Part shown: positions 43,812 to 52,088 of the stretch, one piece after another
Layout of the letters: the number at the start of each line of letters is the position of its first letter
Position numbering within the stretch: the stretch's first letter is position 1
Assembly: GCF_963664415.1 (NCBI RefSeq)
Contig: NZ_OY761445.1
Coordinates: 1,390,501-1,454,500 of the forward strand
Direction: 5' to 3'
From: an uncultured Desulfobacter sp.
Lineage (GTDB): Bacteria > Desulfobacterota > Desulfobacteria > Desulfobacterales > Desulfobacteraceae
DNA length: 64,000 bases
The notes under the pieces: model-generated
Told to the model about the DNA's origin: nothing
The model's database searches: none
The model's input: the letters and a program-made list of their open reading frames with translations, nothing else
Made by a program: the position numbers and the translations under genes

Positions 43812-44348
43812 TTAGTCACCGCACACGCCGGGTTGACCGAGAATAAATTCACTCATGTAATTGGCAACGGTGGTCACCTTGTGGCTGAACAGGGGTGCCT
43901 GATCACAATCGGTGGTAAAATCACCGACAATACAACTGTTGCCGATTTTACGGGAACCGATACCGGCCAAATCGGAGCCGGCAATGCCACTGGCTGAAAC
44001 TACAGTCTTGTTGTGGGCGAAGGTTTCAATAAGCATTTTTTTATCCACTTGGCGGTCAAACCCCTCAACAATCAGGTCGCAATCGAAAAACAGTTCTGAG
44101 CAGTTTTGCCTGTCAATGTGCTGAACCAGTGCATCAAGGTTGACCTTGGGATTGATGCGGCTCAGGTTGACCCTAAGCGCATCAACCTTGAACAAACCAA
44201 TCTGATCGACAAAATAAAACTGCCGGTTGAGGTTACTATCCTCCACCCGGTCGAAATCGACCAGTTTAAGGTGCATAACGCCGCTTCGAACCAGGTTCAG
44301 AGCCACATTGGAGCCGATACCGCCGACCCCGGCAATACCGATTTTCAT
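43812..44348 (-). CDS. thiF: ThiS adenylyltransferase ThiF
   Basis: 178 residues, the short ThiF family-2 form. The N-terminal nucleotide-binding site IAGVGGIGSNVA is at about 4-15, with VDFDRVEDSNLNRQ (Asp and Arg for ATP) at 30-43. It adenylates the C-terminal Gly of ThiS ahead of sulfur transfer. The zinc-binding CxxC pairs of longer ThiF are not evident. Its start shares a base with the thiH stop. Confidence 0.88.
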   Translation of the reverse strand: MKIGIAGVGGIGSNVALNLVRSGVMHLKLVDFDRVEDSNLNRQFYFVDQIGLFKVDALRVNLSRINPKVNLDALVQHIDRQNCSELFFDCDLIVEGFDRQVDKKMLIETFAHNKTVVSASGIAGSDLAGIGSRKIGNSCIVGDFTTDCDQAPLFSHKVTTVANYMSEFILGQPGVCGD

Positions 44349-45454
44349 TATATGCAGTCCCAGTCTTTGTAAATCGGCTGGTAGCCCTGGGCGAGGATCG
44401 CATCGGCCACCTGGGCCACACTCCGGGCATCGGTAATTTCAAATTGGGGTGTCTGGCCGTCTGGCACTTCGGTGTATCCCCCCACACCGGTGCTTGATCC
44501 GGCAGAATAACGCGTCACACCCAAGGGGAGAATCCGGTCGCGAAAAGTAGCGTTTTCACGGGTGGACACGGTCAGTCCCGAACGTGGCAGAAAGATGCGC
44601 AGCGCGGTCATAAACTGAACAAAGGTTTTGTCATTTACCAGGTAATCGGGTTGAAAATCGCCCTCCGCCTCGTTAAACCGGGGCAAAGAGATGGCAACCT
44701 CAGTATCAATATACTTATTTTCAAGGTAACGGGCATGCAACCCTGTAAAAAACATTTCCCGGCGCGGCTCGGAAAGCCCAAGCAGTGCCCCAAGATTAAC
44801 AACACGCATACCGCCCTTTGCAGCCCGTTCAGGCCCGTTGAGCCGCCAGTGGTAATCCATCTTTTTGCCGGCCAGGTGGACCCGCTTATAAACATTTTCG
44901 TCATAGGTTTCCTGGAACATGGTCATGGAATCGACACCTGCCTCGTAAAGTTGGCGGTACTCGTCAACCTCAAGCGGGTAAACTTCGATGGCCACGGAGG
45001 CAAAATATTTTTTGAGCAGTCGCGACGCATCCACCAGGTACGACATGGGCGTCATATGCTGGGCTTCACCGGTGAGAAAAAGCACGTGCTGCATGCCGGT
45101 TTTGGCAATGGCCTTGGCTTCGATCTTGATCTCTTCCAGGCTGAGTTTCCGTCGAAGAATGGGATTTTTGTGATTAAACCCGCAGTAAGCACAGCCGTTG
45201 TTGCAATGGTTGGAGATGTACAATGGAATAAACATTTGGATCGTGCGCCCAAAATACTGCACCGTCAACTGGTGGGATTTTCGGGCCATGGCCTCAAGAT
45301 GGCCGGCAGCCCTGGGGCTCAGCAGTGTTAAAAAGTCCATGGGGCCGGGTTTATCCTTGGCCATACTCAGGATGATCTGCTCATCGGTCACCTGGTCAAA
45401 AAACCGGGGGACATCAAAATCACGGTATTGCTCAACTATCTCGTAGAATGACAT
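44348..45454 (-). CDS. thiH: 2-iminoacetate synthase ThiH
   Basis: 368 residues. Radical SAM enzyme: cluster motif CNNGCAYCGF (C-x3-C-x2-C) near residue 80. It cleaves tyrosine to dehydroglycine for the thiazole ring, an oxygen-independent route suited to an anaerobe. The ATG 45454 is preceded by AAGAGGATC; a GTG at 45478 in the same frame is less likely. The imperfect inverted repeat at 45476 lies in the gap to thiG. Confidence 0.94.
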   Translation of the reverse strand: MSFYEIVEQYRDFDVPRFFDQVTDEQIILSMAKDKPGPMDFLTLLSPRAAGHLEAMARKSHQLTVQYFGRTIQMFIPLYISNHCNNGCAYCGFNHKNPILRRKLSLEEIKIEAKAIAKTGMQHVLFLTGEAQHMTPMSYLVDASRLLKKYFASVAIEVYPLEVDEYRQLYEAGVDSMTMFQETYDENVYKRVHLAGKKMDYHWRLNGPERAAKGGMRVVNLGALLGLSEPRREMFFTGLHARYLENKYIDTEVAISLPRFNEAEGDFQPDYLVNDKTFVQFMTALRIFLPRSGLTVSTRENATFRDRILPLGVTRYSAGSSTGVGGYTEVPDGQTPQFEITDARSVAQVADAILAQGYQPIYKDWDCI

Positions 45455-45475
45455 TATTTGATCCTCTTTTTTTAC

Positions 45476-45549
45476 CACGGAAAGACACGGAAAAGCACTG
45501 ACAATTAGAAGGCAAAGCCTTCATTTCCGTGTTTTTCCGTGCTTTCCGT
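45476..45549. repeat. Imperfect inverted repeat of CACGGAAA units in thiG-thiH gap
   Basis: Central hairpin GAAGGC-AAA-GCCTTC (45508-45522), flanked by arms ACGGAAAGACACGGAAAAGCAC and its near complement, TTTCCGTGTTTTTCCGTGCTTTCCGT split here by mismatches. About 74 bp fold into one long hairpin in the thi mRNA. It could affect mRNA stability or be a REP-like element. Confidence 0.7.
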
Positions 45550-45556
45550 AGTTCCA

Positions 45557-46330
45557 TTATTCGTCAAGGAATCCGGTAAGCGGTGAAGATGCCCGGGCAT
45601 GGGTGGACTCTTCAGCCATTTGTGCCAGGTACGCCGCCCGTCCGGCTTTAACCGCAAGATCAAAGGCGCGTCCCATGACTTCCGGATCACGGGCTGTGGC
45701 AATGGCAGTATTTACCAGCACCGCATCTGCCCCCATTTCCATTGCCGCGGCTGCCTGAGAGGGTTTGCCGATTCCTGCATCAACCACGATGGGCACGGAT
45801 GAATTTTCAATCAGCATGGCAATCAGCGGTTTGGTCTCCAATCCCCGGTTGGTTCCGATGGGGGCGCCCAAGGGCATGACAGCAGCCGCCCCCGCATTTT
45901 CCAGACGTTTGGCCAGGGGCAGATCGGGCAACACATAGGGCAACACTTTGAATCCCTCTTTGGCCAGAATTTCCGTTGCCTTCAAAGTCTCCCAGTTATC
46001 CGGCATCAAATACTTCATATCGGTAATCACTTCGATTTTAATGAAATCACCACAACCGGCTTCCCGGGCAATCCGGGCAACGCGTACGGCCTGCTCTGAG
46101 CTACGGGCCCCGGACGTATTGGGCAGCAGGGTGACATTCTTAGGGATGTATTCCAATATATTTTCAGACTGTTCCGTAATATCCACACGACGCAGGGCCA
46201 CAGTGATCATCTGAGATCCGCTGGCCGCAAGCATCTTTGGAATCTGTCCATGGTTGCCGAACTTACCGGTACCGGTCAATAACCGGTTACTGAATTCTTT
46301 TCCGCCTAACAACAGTACATCGTCGTTCAT
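45557..46330 (-). CDS. thiG: Thiazole synthase ThiG
   Basis: 257 residues, (beta/alpha)8 barrel. The Schiff-base lysine lies in the conserved FIKIEVI segment (K98 by count from MNDDVLL), and phosphate-binding VVDAGIGKPSQAA and GADAVLVNTAIA follow. It condenses DXP, dehydroglycine and ThiS thiocarboxylate to thiazole phosphate. It starts 2 bp after thiS. Confidence 0.94.
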   Translation of the reverse strand: MNDDVLLLGGKEFSNRLLTGTGKFGNHGQIPKMLAASGSQMITVALRRVDITEQSENILEYIPKNVTLLPNTSGARSSEQAVRVARIAREAGCGDFIKIEVITDMKYLMPDNWETLKATEILAKEGFKVLPYVLPDLPLAKRLENAGAAAVMPLGAPIGTNRGLETKPLIAMLIENSSVPIVVDAGIGKPSQAAAAMEMGADAVLVNTAIATARDPEVMGRAFDLAVKAGRAAYLAQMAEESTHARASSPLTGFLDE

Positions 46331-46332
46331 AA

Positions 46333-46530
46333 TCAGCCTCCTCCGACAAAACTGAGCATCTCCAGGCGATCTTCGTCCTGAAGTTCAGTGGTCGGCCAAA
46401 ATTCCTGTTTGATGATTTGCTGGTTGAGTTCAACAACCAGCGCCCCTGCATCGAGCTTTTTCAAGGCAATGAACTGTGCCAAATTGCAGGGTTCTATACT
46501 TTCCTGTTCTCCGTTGACAAAAATATTCAT
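46333..46530 (-). CDS. thiS: Sulfur carrier protein ThiS
   Basis: 65 residues, beta-grasp fold, starting MNIFVNGEQES and ending FVGGG with the Gly-Gly tail needed for thiocarboxylation. ATG 46530 is supported by AGGAT 8-9 nt upstream and by family length; the frame continues ten codons further up into the terminator. It is the first gene after the TPP riboswitch. Confidence 0.93.
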   Translation of the reverse strand: MNIFVNGEQESIEPCNLAQFIALKKLDAGALVVELNQQIIKQEFWPTTELQDEDRLEMLSFVGGG

Positions 46531-46550
46531 ATATAACCATCCTAAAATAC

Positions 46551-46590
46551 AAAAAGCCACTTACCCTCGAAGGAAGGGCAAGTGGCTTTA
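46551..46590 (-). terminator. Rho-independent terminator between TPP riboswitch and thiS
   Basis: Minus strand: AAGCCACTTGCCCT - TCCTTCG - AGGGTAAGTGGCTT followed by TTTGTATTTT. A 14-bp stem with one G-U pair, placed 40-odd nt after the aptamer and 20 bp before thiS. This is the expression platform of a transcription-terminating OFF switch. Confidence 0.9.
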
Positions 46591-46633
46591 TAAATGCCGA
46601 AATCGAAATTTTATCGATTTATTACTGTCTTGT

Positions 46634-46709
46634 CCGCTCTTCCCTTCGCCAGTATTATCCGGATCAGGTTCAATGGGTATAATCTCAGACGCGGTGCGCC
46701 ACCCCAAAC
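46634..46709 (-). promoter_or_regulatory. TPP (THI-box) riboswitch aptamer
   Basis: Minus strand: GGGGTGGCGCACCGC, GTCTGAGATTATACCC, TTGAACCTGATCCGG, then ATAATACTGGCGAAGGGAAG. These are the conserved CUGAGA, ACCUGAUC and GCGAAGGGA blocks of the TPP aptamer. It controls thiSGHF through the downstream terminator. The 3' end pairs GGGGTG-like P1 imperfectly. Confidence 0.95.
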
Positions 46710-46755
46710 GATCAATTAGGCTATATAAACAATGAAAAGATTTGTCAACCCCGGC

Positions 46756-47607
46756 TTAAATTTCAATATTCCCTTTAAAAACGGTCTGGGCTGGCCCGGT
46801 TTTAAAAATATGTTTACCGGCGCCATCCCATGAAATATCCAGATCCCCGCCATCCAGATGAACACCCACCTGCCGCCCTACCCGTTTTGACATATGGGCA
46901 GCCGTAACCGCAGCGCATGCCCCGGTGCCGCAGGCAAGCGTTACCCCGGCGCCGCGCTCCCACACCCGCATTTTTAGTTGGCTCTCCGAGACGACCTCAA
47001 TGAACTCCACATTGGTTTTTTCAGGAAAACGGGGATGGTTTTCCACCATGGGGCCAATGGTTTCAATATCCACGAATGACAAATCATTCACAAAGATCAC
47101 GGCATGCGGGTTTCCCATGGAGACGCAGGAAACGGACAGGGCGCCCTGGGCTGTTTCAATGGGTACTTCAAAGGCCGTATCACCTTCATGAACAAACGGG
47201 ATCTGGTCCGGAACCAGCTTGGGTACGCCCATATCCACACAAACGGATTCCACCTGTCCGCCTTGTGTTTTTTCAATCCGGGGCACCACGGTTCCGGCCA
47301 AAGTCTGAACCTTCATTTCATCTTTGACAAGAATATTATTCTCGTACAGATATTTAGCAAAACAGCGCATACCATTACCGCACATCTCAGGTTCAGACCC
47401 GTCTGAATTGATGATCACAAACCGGATATCATGGGTGTCGGAATTTCGGGCCAGGATAATCCCGTCGGCGCCGATGCCGAATCTGCGGTGGCACAGCTTC
47501 ACAGCCAGATCCGAATAATGAATATACCCGGCAATGGCCTTATTCCGGTCATCAAGCATAATAAAATCATTGCCGATACCATGCATTTTCCAGAAATCGA
47601 TACGCAT
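46756..47607 (-). CDS. dapF: Diaminopimelate epimerase
   Basis: 283 residues. Converts LL- to meso-diaminopimelate for lysine and peptidoglycan. The two catalytic cysteines lie in MCGNGMRC (near 75) and ACGTGACA (near 227); FWKMHGIGNDFI is at the N-terminus. The gene ends about 46 bp before the TPP riboswitch on the same strand, so read-through from dapF into thi genes would also meet the switch. rnd lies 24 bp upstream. Confidence 0.95.
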   Translation of the reverse strand: MRIDFWKMHGIGNDFIMLDDRNKAIAGYIHYSDLAVKLCHRRFGIGADGIILARNSDTHDIRFVIINSDGSEPEMCGNGMRCFAKYLYENNILVKDEMKVQTLAGTVVPRIEKTQGGQVESVCVDMGVPKLVPDQIPFVHEGDTAFEVPIETAQGALSVSCVSMGNPHAVIFVNDLSFVDIETIGPMVENHPRFPEKTNVEFIEVVSESQLKMRVWERGAGVTLACGTGACAAVTAAHMSKRVGRQVGVHLDGGDLDISWDGAGKHIFKTGPAQTVFKGNIEI

Positions 47608-47631
47608 TGTTTCTCCTTTTCATTTTCTTAA

Positions 47632-48762
47632 TTACTGAATTTTGGACAGGGTCTCCAGAATCCTCTCCCCAAGCGCCTCAACCTGCCAGTTCCGCATGCC
47701 CGGAATTTGCAGCAGATCTTCCGGGCTTGCCGGGTTGCCCGATGCCACAGCAGCAATCATATTGTTGTTGATCAAAAATCCGGGCTCCATAGACAGGGTC
47801 CGGGATGCCGCTTCACGCATTTTTTTCAATGCATCAATGCGACCAAGGACCTGGGATGATTTTCGGGGCATCCGGGTTCTGGGGTAAGACGGCAGTTCTC
47901 TGTGGGGCAAGGCAAGTGCAGTTTGAATGGCGTCAACACACAATTGCCCATACATACCGGCCTGTTTAGGGCTAAGCGCCCGGTGCTTTAAAACCGCCTC
48001 AACACTGGCCGGCCTATGTTGGACCATGGTCATGATGGACTGATTGGACATGATTTTAAAGGGCGGCAGATCCTTCTTCTCCGCTTGGGAAATTCGGACT
48101 TCCAGCAGATACTCCAGCACGGCAAGACTTCTATTATCAAGCTTGCCGGCCCCCTTAAACTTTCTGAACAAGGGCCTTATATGATTGTTCTCATATTTAA
48201 CCCTGGCCTGTAAATCAAACTCTTCCCGGGCCCAGGCCAGGCGCCCGATATTTTCAAGGCGATTTTTCAAAAGGTCATGCAGCTGAACAAGCGTTGCCAC
48301 ATCCCCTACACTGTAGGCAATCATCTCATCTTTTAAAGGCCGTTTTGACCAGTCCACTTTCTGGTACTTTTTATCCACATCAATATCGAAAAAGGATTTC
48401 AACAAGGCGCCAAGCCCCCGGGCCTTAATATTTAAAAACCGACAGGCGATCTCGGTGTCAAACAGGTTTTCAATTTCAACGGATAACTCCCGGTCTAGGC
48501 TTCTGACATCAAAATCCGACCCATGAAACACCTTGATAATGCTCGGATTTTCAAGGATCTGTGAAAAGGGAGAGAAATCATCGATCAAAAAAGGATCCAC
48601 CAACCAGGCCTGATCAGGACCTGCGATTTGAATCAGGCATATCTTTTCTGAAAAACAATGCATTGAATCGGCTTCCAGATCCACACCGATTATCTCACAG
48701 GGTTCAAGTTTCCGGCATACTTGTGCCAGGTCTTTGTCCGTTGTTACAAACTGATAAACCAC
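47632..48762 (-). CDS. rnd: Ribonuclease D
   Basis: 376 residues. The DEDDy 3'-5' exonuclease domain has the DLEAD motif (GVDLEADS, near 24), FHGSDFDVRSL, and YSVGDVATLVQL with the catalytic Tyr/Asp. HRDC domains follow (RTRMPRKSSQVLGRIDALKKMRE, and the last EDLLQIPGMRNWQVEALGERIL). It trims tRNA and other structured RNA 3' ends. It diverges from thrS across a 222-bp gap that holds leader element B. Confidence 0.9.
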   Translation of the reverse strand: MVYQFVTTDKDLAQVCRKLEPCEIIGVDLEADSMHCFSEKICLIQIAGPDQAWLVDPFLIDDFSPFSQILENPSIIKVFHGSDFDVRSLDRELSVEIENLFDTEIACRFLNIKARGLGALLKSFFDIDVDKKYQKVDWSKRPLKDEMIAYSVGDVATLVQLHDLLKNRLENIGRLAWAREEFDLQARVKYENNHIRPLFRKFKGAGKLDNRSLAVLEYLLEVRISQAEKKDLPPFKIMSNQSIMTMVQHRPASVEAVLKHRALSPKQAGMYGQLCVDAIQTALALPHRELPSYPRTRMPRKSSQVLGRIDALKKMREAASRTLSMEPGFLINNNMIAAVASGNPASPEDLLQIPGMRNWQVEALGERILETLSKIQ

Positions 48763-48871
48763 CTTAGTTTTCCCTTGATTGTTTAAAACACTTCTTTTAA
48801 AATTCTTTTTTTATTTATAATGCCTGATCATACGCTGCCTTGGGAAATAGGGCAAGGTCGGGCATGATATA

Positions 48872-48975
48872 TAACAGCCATAGACCGGCTTGGTCTATCA
48901 GCACCCAGGCTAAGCCCACAACGAAAGTTGAAAGATCTGTGTCGTTTACACAGGTCTTTACTTAATAAAACAGGA
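48872..48975 (+). ncRNA. Unclassified leader element, copy B
   Basis: Starts TAACAGCCATAG, then a hairpin GCTTGG...CCAGGC, then TAAGCCCACAAC-GAAA-GTTG (a CAAC/GTTG stem capped by a GNRA-type loop). A long hairpin AAAGATCTGTGT-CGTTT-ACACAGGTCTTT follows (11 of 12 Watson-Crick, one G-U). It ends just before the thrS ribosome site AGGAAG. It is the best-folded copy of the family. Its position fits a cis-acting 5' leader of thrS; it is not a T-box, since no AGGGUGGNACCGCG block exists. Confidence 0.65.
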
Positions 48976-48984
48976 AGTAAAAAA

Positions 48985-50898
48985 ATGATTCAAATAACTT
49001 TCCCGGATAATGCAGTAAAAGAATTCGACACACCGCCCACAGGTATGGATGTGGCAACAAGCATTTCCGAAGGATTTGCCCGCAACTGCGTGGCCATGGA
49101 GATAGAAGGTCAAGCCCTGGATTTGGGCACTGTCATTGAAAAGGACAGTGCAGTAAGTTTTATCACCGCCAAGGACGACGAGGGGTTGGATATCCTGCGC
49201 CACTCTTCGGCACATGTCATGGCCGAAGCCGTACTCAACCTCTATCCGGACGCCAAACTGACCATCGGCCCTGTGGTGGAAGACGGTTTTTATTATGATA
49301 TCGATATGGATCCGGTAAGCGAAGCCGACCTTGAAAAAATCGAAGCAGAGATGAAAAAAATCATCAAGGCAAAGGCCGGTTTTGAACGCAAAGTGGTCAC
49401 ACGGCAGCAGGCACTTGACCTGTTTGCCGATAACCCTTTTAAGGTAGAGTTGATCAATGAACTGCCCGAAGGCGAAGAGATCTCTTTGTACCAGAACGGT
49501 AAATTCGTTGACTTGTGCCGGGGACCCCATATCCCCAACACCGGCATGATCAAGGGTGTTAAACTGCTGAAAACCTCCGGCGCCTACTGGCGGGCGGACC
49601 AGTCCCGGGAACAGCTCCAGCGGCTGTACGGCATCTCCTTTTTTGACAAAAAGAAGCTTAACGCCTATCTGACCATGATCGAGGAAGCCAAAAAACGGGA
49701 CCATAGAAAACTTGGCACACGTCTGGATCTGTATTCTTTCCACGACGAAGCACCGGGCATGCCCTTTTTCCACGCCAAGGGTATTGCCATGTGGAATGCG
49801 CTGTTGGATTACTGGCGCATGGAGCACAAAAAGGACGGGTATGTGGAGACCAAAACCCCGGTGATGATGACCCGAAAACTTTGGGAACAAAGCGGCCACT
49901 GGGCGAATTACCGGGAAAACATGTACACATCCACCATTGATGACGAGGAATACGCCATCAAGCCCATGAACTGTCCCGGCGGCATGATTCTTTTCAAGAC
50001 CAAATCCCACTCTTACAAAGATTTGCCCCACCGGGCTGGAGAGATCGGCCTGGTGCACCGCCATGAATTGTCAGGGGCCTTGTCAGGATTGTTCCGGGTC
50101 CGGGCTTTTCACCAGGATGATGCCCATATTTTTATGACACCGGACCAGATCCAGGACGAAGTCTTAGGCGTGCTGAAACTGGCGGAACGGGTCTATGCGC
50201 GGTTTGGGCTCTCCTTTCATCTGGAGCTCTCCACACGACCTGAAAAATCCATCGGCACGGATGAACAGTGGGAAACCGCCACCAACGGTCTGCGCAGTGC
50301 CATGGAAGCCTATGATAAAGAATTCATGATCAATGAAGGGGATGGTGCATTCTACGGTCCCAAAATTGATATTCACATCAAGGACGCCTTGGGCCGAACC
50401 TGGCAGTGTGGTACGATCCAGCTGGACATGGCGCTGCCGGAACGCTTTGACCTGACCTACAAGGGTGCGGATAATGAAAAACACCGCCCCATCATGATCC
50501 ACCGGGTGATCTACGGTTCCATGGAGCGCTTCTTTGGGATCCTTGTGGAACATTTTGCAGGCAAATTTCCCCTGTGGCTGGCTCCGGTCCAGGCTGTTGT
50601 CCTGCCCATTACCCAGGATCTGGCCCCCTATGCCAAAGAGATCCAGCACCTGCTGGCAGTTCATGACCTCCGCTGCGAGGTGGATGAACGCAGTGAAACA
50701 TTGAAGAAAAAAATCAGAGAGGCGCAGCTGGACTACATTCCCTTAATCATCACCATTGGTGACAAGGAAAAGGAAGACAAAGTACTGTCCGTGCGCACCC
50801 TGGACGGCAAGGTCAAAATGGGAATCACCCACAAAGAATTTCTGACCAAGGTCTGTGGCCATATTAAAGATCGGACTTTAAAAGAGATCGTCCTCTAA
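48985..50898 (+). CDS. thrS: Threonyl-tRNA synthetase
   Basis: 637 residues. The TGS domain (about 1-60), the second additional editing domain with HSSAHVMAEA (zinc-site H/H) and CRGPHIPNTG, the class II catalytic core with zinc-site residues (MNCPGG, FHQDDAHIF), and the C-terminal anticodon-binding domain (APVQAVVLPI) are all present. It charges tRNA-Thr and edits Ser-tRNA. ATG 48985 has AGGAAG upstream; 19 further in-frame codons overlap leader B. Confidence 0.95.
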   Translation: MIQITFPDNAVKEFDTPPTGMDVATSISEGFARNCVAMEIEGQALDLGTVIEKDSAVSFITAKDDEGLDILRHSSAHVMAEAVLNLYPDAKLTIGPVVEDGFYYDIDMDPVSEADLEKIEAEMKKIIKAKAGFERKVVTRQQALDLFADNPFKVELINELPEGEEISLYQNGKFVDLCRGPHIPNTGMIKGVKLLKTSGAYWRADQSREQLQRLYGISFFDKKKLNAYLTMIEEAKKRDHRKLGTRLDLYSFHDEAPGMPFFHAKGIAMWNALLDYWRMEHKKDGYVETKTPVMMTRKLWEQSGHWANYRENMYTSTIDDEEYAIKPMNCPGGMILFKTKSHSYKDLPHRAGEIGLVHRHELSGALSGLFRVRAFHQDDAHIFMTPDQIQDEVLGVLKLAERVYARFGLSFHLELSTRPEKSIGTDEQWETATNGLRSAMEAYDKEFMINEGDGAFYGPKIDIHIKDALGRTWQCGTIQLDMALPERFDLTYKGADNEKHRPIMIHRVIYGSMERFFGILVEHFAGKFPLWLAPVQAVVLPITQDLAPYAKEIQHLLAVHDLRCEVDERSETLKKKIREAQLDYIPLIITIGDKEKEDKVLSVRTLDGKVKMGITHKEFLTKVCGHIKDRTLKEIVL

Positions 50899-50923
50899 TA
50901 TCGAGTGGTAAAATCATGATTCA

Positions 50924-50956
50924 GGGGCGGTCCGGTTTGTGGCCGCCCCTTTTTTT
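50924..50956 (+). terminator. Rho-independent terminator after thrS
   Basis: GGGGCGG (50924-50930), 12-nt loop, CCGCCCC (50943-50949), then seven T. It lies 26 bp after the thrS stop and 23 bp before the methyltransferase start. Confidence 0.9.
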
Positions 50957-50978
50957 CAGGTTGACCAGGAGACAAATC

Positions 50979-52052
50979 ATGACTGATTTTTCAGATAAAC
51001 TGGTACAAATTCTCAATTACGGTTCTCTAAACCTTGCATTAGGAATAGGCTACGCCCTTAAAATTTTTGATGTCATGGATGAAAAAGGTTGTGCCTTAAG
51101 CGTTGAAGAGCTTTCCCAGGCAACGGGTCTGAACGCACGCTATCTCAAAGAATGGCTGGGGATCATGGTCGCCGGCGGCATTGTCGAGATGACAACAAAT
51201 CCGGACAGTGAAGACGCCTTTTTGCTTCCCTCCGACCACGGAGATCTTTTGTGCAGAAGGGCAGGCAACAATAATTTGGGGGTCTACACCCAGGAAATTC
51301 CGTTGCTGACCGCCTGTGCCATGGAGGCTGTCAAACAAGGCTTTCAAACAGGCCGGGGCGTTCCATTTTCCAATTATCCGGATTTTCAGACATTCATGTC
51401 GGAACTGGCCGATGCGAAACACCGCAAGGTCTTAATTTCAGAATTTATTCCCTATGTTGACCAGGGCCAGCTGGAAAAGAGACTGCAGCAAGGCATCCGG
51501 GTCTGCGATCTGGGCTGCGGCCAAGGAGTGGCAGCCTGCCTGATGGCCCAGGCCTATCCAAAATCTGAATTTGTCGGTATGGACAACCATGAAAAGGCCC
51601 TTGAACAGGCCCGAAATTTATCCAAATCTTATGGGTTATCCAATATTGAATTCATCAATCAGGATGCCGCAAAAATCTGTGAGGTGGCAAAGTTCAATCG
51701 ACTCTTTGATTATGTATGCGCCTTTGACGCTATCCATGATCAGTCCCATCCCCTGGATGCCTTAAAAGGGGTGAGATACATGCTGCGTGACGGCGGCCTT
51801 TTTTCCATGATCGATATCAAGGCATCCTCCAATATTAAGGACAATGCCGATCATTCCATGGGGCCGTTTTTATACACGGTCAGCCTGATGCACTGCATGC
51901 CCATCGGACTCAATGACAACGGCTCGGGCATGGGTATGATGTGGGGAAAACAGCAGGCAGAAAATCTGCTTAGACAAGCGGGCTTTACAAAGGTTTATGC
52001 CGAAGAGATCCCCAATGATTCCTTTAACCTGCATTTCTTATGTACCCCGTAA
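50979..52052 (+). CDS. Class I SAM-dependent methyltransferase with winged-helix N-domain
   Basis: 357 residues. The N-terminal winged-helix dimerisation domain has LALGIGYALKIFDVM and SVEELSQATGLNARYLKEWLG. The Rossmann methyltransferase domain has motif I VCDLGCGQGVAACLMA (near 175-190), then FVGMDNH and FDYVCAFDAIHDQ. The layout is like O-methyltransferases and the S-adenosyl-dependent regulators/enzymes of the same fold. Substrate unknown. CCAGGAG precedes ATG 50979. An MBL-fold gene follows after 36 bp. Confidence 0.85.
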   Translation: MTDFSDKLVQILNYGSLNLALGIGYALKIFDVMDEKGCALSVEELSQATGLNARYLKEWLGIMVAGGIVEMTTNPDSEDAFLLPSDHGDLLCRRAGNNNLGVYTQEIPLLTACAMEAVKQGFQTGRGVPFSNYPDFQTFMSELADAKHRKVLISEFIPYVDQGQLEKRLQQGIRVCDLGCGQGVAACLMAQAYPKSEFVGMDNHEKALEQARNLSKSYGLSNIEFINQDAAKICEVAKFNRLFDYVCAFDAIHDQSHPLDALKGVRYMLRDGGLFSMIDIKASSNIKDNADHSMGPFLYTVSLMHCMPIGLNDNGSGMGMMWGKQQAENLLRQAGFTKVYAEEIPNDSFNLHFLCTP

Positions 52053-52088
52053 TTAGACCCATGATCAAAAAATAAGGAGCAATACGCC

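Noticed and set aside
48872..48984. T-box riboswitch before thrS
   Set aside because: No AGGGUGGNACCGCG antiterminator block and no specifier stem were found.
48958..50064. 368-codon minus-strand frame opposite thrS
   Set aside because: Antisense shadow of a well-conserved synthetase; no recognisable domain.
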